From NCBI GenBank assembly GCA_937904375.1, contig CALDIG010000122.1:1-7267 (forward strand): a stretch of 7,267 nt of DNA, in the 5' to 3' direction. Within the stretch, counting starts at the first letter, position 1. Every line of letters begins with the position of its first letter. Of this stretch, positions 1 to 5,806 are shown piece after piece. The DNA is from an uncultured Prevotellaceae bacterium (GTDB lineage Bacteria; Bacteroidota; Bacteroidia; Bacteroidales; Muribaculaceae). The notes below the pieces were generated by a model. It saw nothing but the letters and a program-made list of their open reading frames with translations, was not told where the DNA came from and made no database searches. The position numbers and the translations under genes are program-made.

Positions 1-39
1 AGAAAACTTTCGTTTCCCGACCTACTCGATTTTCGGGGG

Positions 40-84
40 TCGGACTGGTCGGACAGGTCGGACAGGTCGGACTGGTCGGACAGC
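40..84. repeat. 9-bp tandem repeat array, five units
   Basis: Five head-to-tail 9-bp units read TCGGACTGG, TCGGACAGG, TCGGACAGG, TCGGACTGG and TCGGACAGC, starting at 40, 49, 58, 67 and 76. The only variation is one A/T position and the last base. The array lies about 140 bp before the ATPase gene, outside any recognisable gene. A degenerate relative is present at 4242-4277 on the same strand, so this is a small dispersed family rather than a single accident. There are no spacers of the kind a CRISPR array would have. The function is unknown. Confidence 0.93.
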
Positions 85-105
85 CTCTGGCTGGGCGCGG
101 TTCTC

Positions 106-220
106 GGAAAAAGTGTGTTTTTTAGGGTTAAAAAACTCAGAAAAAGTGTATTTTTTTGCTTGCTTATTTCGTGGAAAAAGTGTATTTTTGCGGTGTTGAA
201 AATTAAGAAAAAGCGTTAAT
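106..220 (+). repeat. Four phased A-tract/T-tract repeats upstream of the ATPase gene
   Basis: The core GAAAAAG begins at 107, 140, 174 and 207, giving spacings of 33, 34 and 33 bp. The first three copies continue as AAAAAGTGTGTTTTTT, AAAAAGTGTATTTTTTT and AAAAAGTGTATTTTT, each an imperfect palindrome of A-tract, GTGTA and T-tract. The fourth (AAAAAGCGTTAAT) is degenerate and ends just before the start codon. The bases between the copies are not conserved. The third copy contains the -7 promoter box. Regular spacing of about three helical turns suggests iterated protein-binding sites or intrinsically bent DNA controlling the ATPase gene; this is inference. Confidence 0.8.
160..190 (+). promoter_or_regulatory. 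Bacteroidetes-type promoter for the ATPase-LRR operon
   Basis: TTG at 160-162 is followed by exactly 20 bases and then TATTTTTG at 183-190, which matches the Bacteroidetes -7 consensus TAnnTTTG. The expected transcription start is near 194-196, leaving a leader of about 29 nt. The -7 box lies inside the third AT-repeat copy, so a protein bound to that repeat would directly affect initiation. Confidence 0.65.
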
Positions 221-223
221 AAT

Positions 224-1540
224 ATGTTATACAGGAAGATACAAGCAGCACTAAAGGACTATTTCTCGTTGGAGTCAAACAAGGTCTTGATCATTGATGG
301 TGCACGGCAGGTTGGAAAGTCTTTTATCATCAGGCATGTGGGGCAGGAAATGTTTGAGAACTACATAGAGGTAAACCTTCTTGAGGATGCTAATGGTTCT
401 CGATTTTTTGAGGCAGCGAGGACTCCTCAAGATTTCTACTTGCGTCTTAGCGCTATTGCTGGTGGCCGCTTGGGTGAGAGAACCAACACATTAGTGTTTC
501 TTGATGAGATCCAGGCCTATCCGCATCTGTTGACCATGCTCAAATTCTTGAAGGCCGAGAACCGCTACACTTATATCGCCAGTGGCTCGTTGCTTGGCGT
601 GGCTTTGTCGCAGTCGGTGTCGATTCCCATGGGAAGCATTCAGGTGCGTCACATGTATCCACTTGACTTTGAGGAGTTCTTGATTGCAAATGGATTTGGC
701 AAGGAAATCATTGACTATATGAAAGTTCAATTCTTGCAAGAGAAGACGCTTGATGAAGGAATGCATGCCAAGGTGCTTGACTTGTTTAAAAAGTATCTGC
801 TGGTGGGTGGTATGCCCGATGCCGTGAATGCGTTTCTGAAACAAATCGACATAGTGGCAATAAGGGACATTCAGGCCGAGATACACCGTTATTATGGCGC
901 CGATGCGTCGCAATATGACACAGCCAACAGGCTGAAGATTAGACGTGTTTACGATATGATTCCTTCTAATTTGGAGAACAAGCGCAAGCGCATTTTTGTC
1001 AATCAAATAGAGGGGAAAGCAGGGAAGCGCTTCAGCGATTATGCCGAGGAGTTTGATTATCTTATTCAGGCAGGAATCGCACTTGAGGTGAAAGCCGTGT
1101 CACAGCCAAAGTTCCCATTACTGGAGTCGAGCAGGAAGAATCTGTTGAAATTGTATCTCAACGACGTAGGAATCCTGACGGGCCTGCTTTATGGACGCAA
1201 TATAGGCGCTGTGCTTGACGAAGAGAGCGGCATCAACCTTGGCTCGGTATATGAGTCGGTTGTCGCTCAAGAACTGAATGCTCATGGCCACGAATTATAT
1301 TACTATGACAACAAGAAGAATGGCGAGGTTGACTTCCTGGTAGAGAGCGACAAACTATTGTCGGTTGTTCCCATTGAAGTGAAATCGGGCAAAGACTACA
1401 AGGTGCACAGTGCTTTGAATGCATTTGTCGATAATGCTGAATACAATATCAAGAAATCCTTGGTGTTGTCTAACAATCGTGATATTTATACTGAAAATGG
1501 TATCACCTATATGCCCATCTACTATGTCATGTTCCTCTGA
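224..1540 (+). CDS. AAA_14 / DUF4143 family ATP-binding protein
   Basis: This 438-residue protein belongs to the AAA_14-DUF4143 family, which is abundant in Bacteroidetes and archaea. Visible motifs are Walker A GARQVGKS (26-33), Walker B LVFLDE (90-95), a sensor-like SGS (120-122) and the family segment YLLVGGMP (191-198). The C-terminal half is DUF4143. Near its end it carries GEVDFL (367-372) and PIEVKSG (383-389), the D...ExK spacing of a PD-(D/E)XK nuclease-like fold. ATP binding is secure. Nuclease activity and cellular role are not established for the family, although links to DNA mobility or defence are often suspected. The ATG at 224 follows a promoter by about 29 nt; there is no Shine-Dalgarno sequence, as usual in this phylum. 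The LRR gene begins seven bases after the stop, so co-transcription is likely. Length is typical and the frame is intact. Confidence 0.93.
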   Translation: MLYRKIQAALKDYFSLESNKVLIIDGARQVGKSFIIRHVGQEMFENYIEVNLLEDANGSRFFEAARTPQDFYLRLSAIAGGRLGERTNTLVFLDEIQAYPHLLTMLKFLKAENRYTYIASGSLLGVALSQSVSIPMGSIQVRHMYPLDFEEFLIANGFGKEIIDYMKVQFLQEKTLDEGMHAKVLDLFKKYLLVGGMPDAVNAFLKQIDIVAIRDIQAEIHRYYGADASQYDTANRLKIRRVYDMIPSNLENKRKRIFVNQIEGKAGKRFSDYAEEFDYLIQAGIALEVKAVSQPKFPLLESSRKNLLKLYLNDVGILTGLLYGRNIGAVLDEESGINLGSVYESVVAQELNAHGHELYYYDNKKNGEVDFLVESDKLLSVVPIEVKSGKDYKVHSALNAFVDNAEYNIKKSLVLSNNRDIYTENGITYMPIYYVMFL

Positions 1541-1547
1541 TTCTCCA

Positions 1548-2231
1548 ATGAAGACTTTTTCCAAAATATTGTTTGCGTTCTTGCTGCTTGGCGTGGTTGC
1601 TGGCGTAGCGATTGATGCGTACGCCTATACTCGCGTGAAGCGCATCAAGCAGGGAATCTTCCTCTACAGCAACTGGGACGCACCTTATCTCACTGTTGAC
1701 ACATGCCTCGACATGTCGGTTACCGAAGCGATTGTTCCCGATGTAGTCACCTGGTATGGCCGCGACTATGGTATCGCTGAGATTGGTCCTAATGCATTTC
1801 GCGGTTGCCGCAATCTTGTGAAACTTAATATTGGAACTGCGTTAAGGATTCTTAAAGGTGCACTGCTTGACTGTCCAAACCTGCGGGTTATTATAAGCAA
1901 CAACAAGATTCCTCCTCTGCTCGAAAACCAGCACCCCTTCTATGGTAGCAAGTGGGAAGAGGTGATTGAGCCCTACCACACTCTGACTACAACCATCGTG
2001 GTACCTGAAGGGTGCGAAGATGCCTACCGCAAAGCGCCTGGTTGGAAAGAGTTTAGGACAATCCAATCGTATGAGCCCGACGGCAGCGAGTTGCACATCG
2101 ATGAAATTGACGTGCAGATCAATAATCTCGAAAGTAAGCTTGAAAAATTAGAGCAGGAGGCCGCTATAATCCGAAAGGAAATTGAAGCGCTGCGCAATGC
2201 CAAGTCGTCATCGTCAGTCAGCGACAATTAG
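1548..2231 (+). CDS. Small BspA-like leucine-rich repeat (LRR_5) protein with coiled coil
   Basis: The start was set at the ATG at 1548 because it begins MKTFSKILFAFLLLGVVAGVA, a signal peptide or membrane anchor, and lies seven bases after the ATPase stop. The frame is open further upstream, and an ATG at 1524 would give a 17-bp overlap. The protein has 227 residues. After the hydrophobic segment (about 6-22, possible AYA cleavage site at 24-26), one to two LRR_5/BspA-type repeats are visible around 75-125 (IAEIGPNAFRGCRNLVKLNIG). Next comes the TTTIVVPEGCEDAYRKAPGW segment (147-166), typical of the end of BspA-like proteins in Prevotella and its relatives. Residues 184-217 form a charged heptad coiled coil, followed by a Ser-rich tail. 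There is no lipobox cysteine. It probably acts in the envelope or at the cell surface; its ligand is unknown. It is much shorter than classical BspA adhesins. The end overlaps the convergent kinase gene by 18 bp. Confidence 0.82.
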   Translation: MKTFSKILFAFLLLGVVAGVAIDAYAYTRVKRIKQGIFLYSNWDAPYLTVDTCLDMSVTEAIVPDVVTWYGRDYGIAEIGPNAFRGCRNLVKLNIGTALRILKGALLDCPNLRVIISNNKIPPLLENQHPFYGSKWEEVIEPYHTLTTTIVVPEGCEDAYRKAPGWKEFRTIQSYEPDGSELHIDEIDVQINNLESKLEKLEQEAAIIRKEIEALRNAKSSSSVSDN

Positions 2232-3563
2232 AAAGTTCTTCATCCTTTCGAGCTTTGCAACAATCTCATTCTCATAATTGCTGCAATGCTCCTTGAGCGC
2301 ATATTCTATCTCGGCCAACTCTTTACTGGTAAAACGGTTGCGTATGCTGTTCATGTAGCCTGGTATCTTTCGCTCGCCACTGAGCGACAGAGAATGCCAG
2401 TCCATCCACAGGTATTCGACGTCGCTCAAGGTATCGACGTGTTCCTTAAGGTGGGAGGCGACGTTGGCAGCATCGACAAGCTGTAAACCATCGTTAATAG
2501 CGTTATTGACAAGTCGCTCGCGCTCGTCGATTGCTTCTTGCACTTTGAGAAGCTGCGCGTTGGAGATGTTGAGTGAGGCAATAGTGTCTTTAAGTCCGCC
2601 AAGGTGGCCACGCAGACTATCCTGCTGCATCTGTCCTTGCTCTATCTTAGAGGATGCATGGTTCAATGCGTTGCGCAGTGAGTCAACCTGCTCCCTGGCT
2701 TTGTTGTCCTGAACAATGATGTTCTCCTTACTGTTGAGCCTCACGGCAAGAAACGAGATGGCGGTGACCAGGGCGGCAGCGCCCAGCGCTGCCAGTGCTA
2801 TGCCTATGTTGCGCCGGCGTGTTTTGCGCCTGCTTAAGTCGCTTTTCAGTTCATTGATGCTTTGGTATCGCTCATCGATAGGGAGAATGCATTTTTCTGC
2901 CACCTTTTTGTAGTCTTTTCCTAGATTCATCTGCCTCAGCACAAGCCCCAGGCTGTAGATGTCGTTGCGCACATCGGGTTGACTCGTGGAAGCTTGCTCG
3001 GGGGCCATATACTGCTTGGTGCCAGCAGGCTGCTTGAGGATGGCGTGGGCATCGGTGTCGGCAAGCCCAAAGTCGATGATTTTCACGTTTTTGCCATTGG
3101 TGGTCACCATGATGTTGCTGGGCTTGATGTCGCGGTGTGCAATGCCGTGGGCGTGGATGTGTGAAAGCGTGTCAAGCAGTTGCTCGGCCACGTGAAGGCG
3201 CTCGGTGCGCGTGGTGGTGCCTTGCAGCCACTCCTTGAGGGTGGTGCCTTCCACCCACTCCATGACGATGCATTGCCCCAGCTGATTGACGTTTTCCAGG
3301 CCTATCACCTGCACCACGCCCGGGTGCTGCAAGCGCATGGTGATCTCAAACTCCTTGCGCAGCATCTCCTGGTAGATGAGCTTGCCGCGGCACTCGTCGG
3401 TGAGCGACTTGAGCAGATACCACCTGCCATAGCGCTTGGCGCGAGTGAAGCGGTTCACGCCATGCGACGGCAGCGGCTCGAGCTGCGTGAACGTCGCGCT
3501 CACGCCCTCAAAGCCATTCTCCATATATCCCGAGATTGATGAGTCGCCCATAGCGCACAGCAT
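2214..3563 (-). CDS. Membrane-anchored Hanks-type Ser/Thr protein kinase
   Basis: This 449-residue protein has a cytoplasmic kinase domain (about 35-245), a transmembrane helix (about 253-274) and an outside region rich in coiled coil (about 280-350), ending in a helical C-terminal domain. Kinase landmarks are the ATP lysine in YLLKSL (K52), the helix-C glutamate (E66 or E71), HRDIKPSN (143-150, catalytic D145), DFG (164-166), APE (187-189) and DIYSLG (201-206). All are present, so it should be active. The glycine-rich loop is degenerate, with no GxGxxG in 36-50. It begins two bases after the regulator stop, so the two are very likely translated together. ATG at 3563 is used here; ATG codons at 3551 and 3524 are alternatives. 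There are no PASTA repeats, so it is not a PrkC/PknB-type muropeptide sensor. The 3' end overlaps the LRR gene antisense. The substrate is unknown; the neighbouring regulator is an obvious candidate (inference). Confidence 0.93.
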   Translation of the reverse strand: MLCAMGDSSISGYMENGFEGVSATFTQLEPLPSHGVNRFTRAKRYGRWYLLKSLTDECRGKLIYQEMLRKEFEITMRLQHPGVVQVIGLENVNQLGQCIVMEWVEGTTLKEWLQGTTTRTERLHVAEQLLDTLSHIHAHGIAHRDIKPSNIMVTTNGKNVKIIDFGLADTDAHAILKQPAGTKQYMAPEQASTSQPDVRNDIYSLGLVLRQMNLGKDYKKVAEKCILPIDERYQSINELKSDLSRRKTRRRNIGIALAALGAAALVTAISFLAVRLNSKENIIVQDNKAREQVDSLRNALNHASSKIEQGQMQQDSLRGHLGGLKDTIASLNISNAQLLKVQEAIDERERLVNNAINDGLQLVDAANVASHLKEHVDTLSDVEYLWMDWHSLSLSGERKIPGYMNSIRNRFTSKELAEIEYALKEHCSNYENEIVAKLERMKNFLIVAD

Positions 3564-3565
3564 TT

Positions 3566-4159
3566 TTAGGCCTCGGGCCGCTCAAGCAGGCTGTAGTGGA
3601 TGCCACCGCACTTGCCGCACACATATCCCGTGGGAGGGCGGTCGGCCTGGACCAGGTTGTCGAGATAGAGCTGCTCGCCTTCTATCAGCAGCTCGCAATT
3701 AAAGGTGTCGCCAGCTGCGAGCTTCGAGTTCTGCGACGACTCCACCACAAAGTTGGCATTGCCCAGATGTCTGATGATGACGATGCGCGACGGTGCCCAA
3801 GTGAGGCGCAGCCGGGCGTTGGTGCTCAGCTCCTTCCTGGGGTGGAGCGTGGCTCCAGGCACTGGCAAACTGCTCTGCTCGCTGTCGTCGGTCAGTGAGG
3901 TGAGGAAGTGCGAGAAGTCGTTATATCCCAGCTGCCTGGCCAGCGCGCTGAGCGAACTATTGCGAGGGGTGCCCGAGCTGGGGATGTAGTGCCACATGCG
4001 CTTGAGGGTGGATGGCGACACATGTTCGCCACGCTTGGCGAGCTCGTCGCTCAGCCATGTGAAGTCGCTAGGAGAGGCGATTTTACACTTATACAACTCC
4101 TCAATGCGCTCACACAGTATCTTGATAGCCTCGGTTATGTCGTTCTTGTTGCTTTTCAT
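3566..4159 (-). CDS. Putative DNA-binding regulator paired with the kinase
   Basis: The start MKSNKND (4159) gives 197 residues. A start at 4186 is in frame but would lie upstream of the predicted -7 box, so it is disfavoured. Residues about 11-90 resemble the N-terminal domain of a Bacteroidetes family (WLSDEL, then VSPSTLKRMWHYI, then TPRNSSLSALARQLGY), which looks like a helical, probably winged-helix DNA-binding unit. Residues about 115-195 form a beta-rich domain with the family signature GNANFVVESSQNSKLAAGDTF, then LYLDNL, and a CGKC pair (181-184) near the end that could bind metal. I recognise the pattern from Bacteroidales genomes but know of no assigned function. It is followed after two bases by the Ser/Thr kinase, so the pair is probably a regulator plus its controlling kinase. 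DNA binding is inferred, not shown. Confidence 0.8.
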   Translation of the reverse strand: MKSNKNDITEAIKILCERIEELYKCKIASPSDFTWLSDELAKRGEHVSPSTLKRMWHYIPSSGTPRNSSLSALARQLGYNDFSHFLTSLTDDSEQSSLPVPGATLHPRKELSTNARLRLTWAPSRIVIIRHLGNANFVVESSQNSKLAAGDTFNCELLIEGEQLYLDNLVQADRPPTGYVCGKCGGIHYSLLERPEA

Positions 4160-4163
4160 GTTG

Positions 4164-4171
4164 CAAATATA
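4164..4171 (-). promoter_or_regulatory. Putative -7 element of the regulator-kinase operon
   Basis: Read on the minus strand this is TATATTTG, a full match to TAnnTTTG. It ends only four bases before the regulator ATG, so the expected transcription start falls at or within one or two bases of that codon. The -33 region is weak: only CTG at the 19-base spacing (4191-4193), unlike the clean TTG of the other promoters in this window. Two A-tracts lie further upstream on the minus strand (near 4206-4213 and 4229-4234). Confidence 0.5.
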
Positions 4172-4241
4172 GCAAATTGTTGTCACATTTCAGCCATTAG
4201 CCTAAAGTTTTTTTAGTGCGAGAGGGACTTTTTTACACTGG

Positions 4242-4277
4242 CTGGACAATTCGGACAGGTCTGACAGGTCAGACAAG
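4242..4277. repeat. Degenerate copy of the 9-bp repeat array, four units
   Basis: The units read CTGGACAAT, TCGGACAGG, TCTGACAGG and TCAGACAAG, starting at 4242, 4251, 4260 and 4269. One unit is identical to the commonest unit of the array at 40-84, and all share the GACA core. It lies in the space between the rpmH end and the regulator promoter. The rest of the gap 4187-4390 holds no gene: only this array, a weak inverted repeat (TTGTTG/CAACAA, 4284-4303) and the hairpin after rpmH. Confidence 0.8.
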
Positions 4278-4354
4278 TTGCGCTTGTTGCACATGCACAA
4301 CAAATGCCGTCATAATCGTGTGTGATTACAACGGCTGTGTCTTTGAATGTCGCG

Positions 4355-4372
4355 TGCTGCCTCCCGGCAGCA
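4355..4372 (-). terminator. GNRA-loop hairpin downstream of rpmH
   Basis: On the rpmH transcript the sequence reads TGCTGCC, GGGA, GGCAGCA: a perfect 7-bp stem closed by a GNRA-type tetraloop, beginning 18 bases after the rpmH stop. It can extend by three more G-C pairs past a two-base bulge (4352-4377). No U-tract follows, so it is not a textbook intrinsic terminator. It may end transcription weakly or protect the 3' end of the short, highly expressed rpmH message; this is inference. Confidence 0.55.
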
Positions 4373-4390
4373 GGCGCTGTTTACTACTTT

Positions 4391-4543
4391 TTACTTGTAA
4401 ACAGTGTCGCTAACGGTGAGGCTGTAGCGTCCCTTTGCGCGACGGCGAGCGAGAACCTTGCGGCCATCGGCAGTGCGCATGCGGTGACGGAAACCGTGCT
4501 TGTTAGCTTTCTTGCGGTTGGATGGTTGGAATGTACGTTTCAT
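4391..4543 (-). CDS. rpmH: 50S ribosomal protein L34
   Basis: A 50-residue, strongly basic protein begins MKRTFQPSNRKKANKHGFR and continues HRMRTADGRKVLARRRAKGR. This is the unmistakable L34 signature (KRTFQPSNRKR..KHGFR.RM.T..GR.VL..RR.KGR). L34 is a small protein of the large ribosomal subunit that binds 23S rRNA. The C-terminus YSLTVSDTVYK is slightly longer than in E. coli (46 aa), as usual in Bacteroidetes. It has its own promoter with a leader of about 37 nt, and is divergent from efp. Confidence 0.97.
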   Translation of the reverse strand: MKRTFQPSNRKKANKHGFRHRMRTADGRKVLARRRAKGRYSLTVSDTVYK

Positions 4544-4583
4544 TTTTTATCTAATTATTTGTTTGTTTTGCGATTTCGGACTG

Positions 4584-4614
4584 CAAAATTAGTGCTTTTT
4601 TTGTTAATAACCAA
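4584..4614 (-). promoter_or_regulatory. rpmH promoter
   Basis: On the minus strand TTG (4612-4614) is followed by 20 bases and TAATTTTG (4584-4591), a full match to the Bacteroidetes consensus. The predicted start near 4580 leaves a leader of about 37 nt before the rpmH ATG. It is arranged back to back with the efp promoter, with about 27 bp between the two -33 boxes. Confidence 0.75.
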
Positions 4615-4641
4615 GTGCGAGACGAAATAATGTCTCAATTT

Positions 4642-4673
4642 TTTGCATTTTTTCGTTTTTTGTCATAATTTTG
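4642..4673 (+). promoter_or_regulatory. efp promoter
   Basis: TTTG (4642-4645), 20 bases, then TAATTTTG (4666-4673) match both the -33 and -7 Bacteroidetes boxes. The predicted start near 4677 gives an untranslated leader of about 70 nt, which is AT-rich and shows no clear structure. Confidence 0.75.
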
Positions 4674-4746
4674 CACCTAAATTTGCCACGCATAACAACT
4701 TAGTGAAGCAAAAATTCTAATTTTACACATAACGAAAACCAAGATT

Positions 4747-5310
4747 ATGATTAACGCTCAAGACATCAAAAACGGAACCTGTATCCGTATGGACGGCAGA
4801 CTTTACTTCTGCATCGAATTCCTTCATGTAAAACCTGGAAAGGGCAACACTTTCATGCGCACCAAGCTCAAAGACGTGGTTGACGGCCGCGTGCTGGAGC
4901 GCCGTTTCAACATCGGCGAGAAGCTCGAGGATGTGCGTGTGGAGCGCAGGCCTTATCAGTACCTGTATATGGATGGCCACGACGCTATCTTCATGAACCA
5001 GGAGACCTACGAGCAGATTCCTATCCTCAAGGAGGTTATCACTGGTGCCGACTATATGAAAGAGGGCGACGTAGTGGAGGTTGTCACCGACGCTTCGACC
5101 GAGACCGTGCTCTATGCCGAGATGCCGGTTAAGACCGTGCTTGAGATCACTTACACCGAGCCGGGTCTCAAGGGCGATACCGCCACTAACACCCTCAAAC
5201 CCGCCACCGTTGAGACCGGCGCCACCGTTAAGGTGCCTCTGTTCATCAACACCGGCGAGAAGATTGAGGTTGACACCCGCGACGGCTCTTACGTGGGCCG
5301 CGTGCGCTAA
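4747..5310 (+). CDS. efp: Translation elongation factor P
   Basis: This 187-residue protein matches EF-P over its whole length. EF-P binds between the P and E sites of the ribosome and relieves stalling at consecutive prolines. The N-terminal KOW-like domain (1-65) carries KPGKGNTF (29-36); K32 at the loop tip is the position that reaches the peptidyl-transferase centre and is modified in many bacteria. Two OB-fold domains follow (about 68-125 and 130-187). The end TGEKIEVDTRDGSYVGRVR is the EF-P C-terminal signature. The ATG at 4747 matches the family start. It is divergent from rpmH, so two translation genes share one control region. No EpmA/EpmB-type modification gene is in the window, so the modification state cannot be read here. 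Confidence 0.98.
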   Translation: MINAQDIKNGTCIRMDGRLYFCIEFLHVKPGKGNTFMRTKLKDVVDGRVLERRFNIGEKLEDVRVERRPYQYLYMDGHDAIFMNQETYEQIPILKEVITGADYMKEGDVVEVVTDASTETVLYAEMPVKTVLEITYTEPGLKGDTATNTLKPATVETGATVKVPLFINTGEKIEVDTRDGSYVGRVR

Positions 5311-5327
5311 ACTGCCTTAATAACGAT

Positions 5328-5365
5328 AAAAACTCCCCGAAGCGACAAAGCGGCGGGGAGTTTTT
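5328..5365. terminator. Intrinsic terminator of efp, probably bidirectional
   Basis: CTCCCCG (5333-5339) pairs with CGGGGAG (5354-5360) around a 14-base loop. The stem is flanked by AAAAA (5328-5332) and TTTTT (5361-5365), so both strands end in a T-run. It lies 17 bases after the efp stop and 22 bases beyond the end of the convergent PIN toxin gene, so it can end both transcripts. Confidence 0.9.
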
Positions 5366-5387
5366 AATTCATAATTCACAAAGATTG

Positions 5388-5806
5388 TCAATTATTGTCA
5401 GGAATTTGTGATGCGAAATCTTTAATGTTTATCACTAAAACCTTTGGCCAAGTAATCTCTTTTAAAATATTGAAATGCTTGTCGTGAGTTACAATGAATT
5501 CTGCACTTGCTGCCACAGCGCAGTCAACAAACTTGTTGTCATCCACATCTTCTTTAATAAACCCGAAATGGATATGAGTTTCTTGATACACAGTAGTATG
5601 TAGTCGCGCAATAGCTTCAACTACATTATATGTGCAATTTCTTTTGTGGTTTTTTGTGCTAAGATTTCTTCATATTCGTTTAGGATCTCGGTGTTTACAC
5701 AAAGACAGATATTTCCTGCCAACACATTTGTCCAGATTTTATGATAGGGGCTTTGTGTCGGTAGGCTTTGTAATAAACAATTGGTGTCAAGAACGATGCG
5801 TCTCAT
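5388..5806 (-). pseudogene. Type II toxin, PIN-domain ribonuclease, frameshifted
   Basis: Two halves of one PIN-domain toxin lie in different frames. The first (5806-5621, 61 codons) starts MRRIVLDTN with the catalytic D7 and the glutamate of ILNEYEEIL (E44), and hits TAG just after KEIAHIM. The second continues NVVEAIARL, then VDDNKFVDCAVAASAEF and VTHDKHFNILKEI, holding the remaining acidic residues. PIN toxins are Mg-dependent RNases. Removing two bases of the TATAT run at 5627-5631 joins the halves as KEIAHNVVEAI, matching the family pattern (..EIAENV..), and gives a normal 138-aa toxin; the span of 419 nt is two over a multiple of three. As written no complete toxin is made. A sequencing error or strain-specific mutation is possible. 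Its start overlaps the antitoxin end by 20 bp. Confidence 0.85.

Noticed and set aside
40..84. CRISPR array
   Set aside because: The units are 9 bp with no spacers, and there are no cas genes nearby.
491..1006. 171-codon minus-strand open frame inside the ATPase gene
   Set aside because: It is fully antisense to a clear AAA_14 coding region, has no recognisable domain, and its composition looks like a shadow frame.
1419..1547. N-terminal extension of the LRR gene into the ATPase gene
   Set aside because: The extra residues overlap the ATPase coding sequence, show no signal, and would bury the signal-peptide-like MKTFSKILF start.
3180..3539. 119-codon plus-strand open frame opposite the kinase
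   Set aside because: It is antisense to conserved kinase motifs, and the GC-rich coding sequence explains the lack of stops.
4284..4303. TTGTTG / CAACAA hairpin
   Set aside because: Only 6 bp with an 8-base loop, no T-run, and not linked to a gene end; chance cannot be excluded.
4216..4630. Plus-strand open frames across the rpmH region
   Set aside because: They are antisense to rpmH and intergenic DNA, and lack homology or a promoter.
5650..5655. Programmed -1 frameshift at the A6 run of the PIN toxin
   Set aside because: Shifting here would replace the family-like KTTKEIAH stretch with unrelated residues. The homology break lies later, at the TATAT run.
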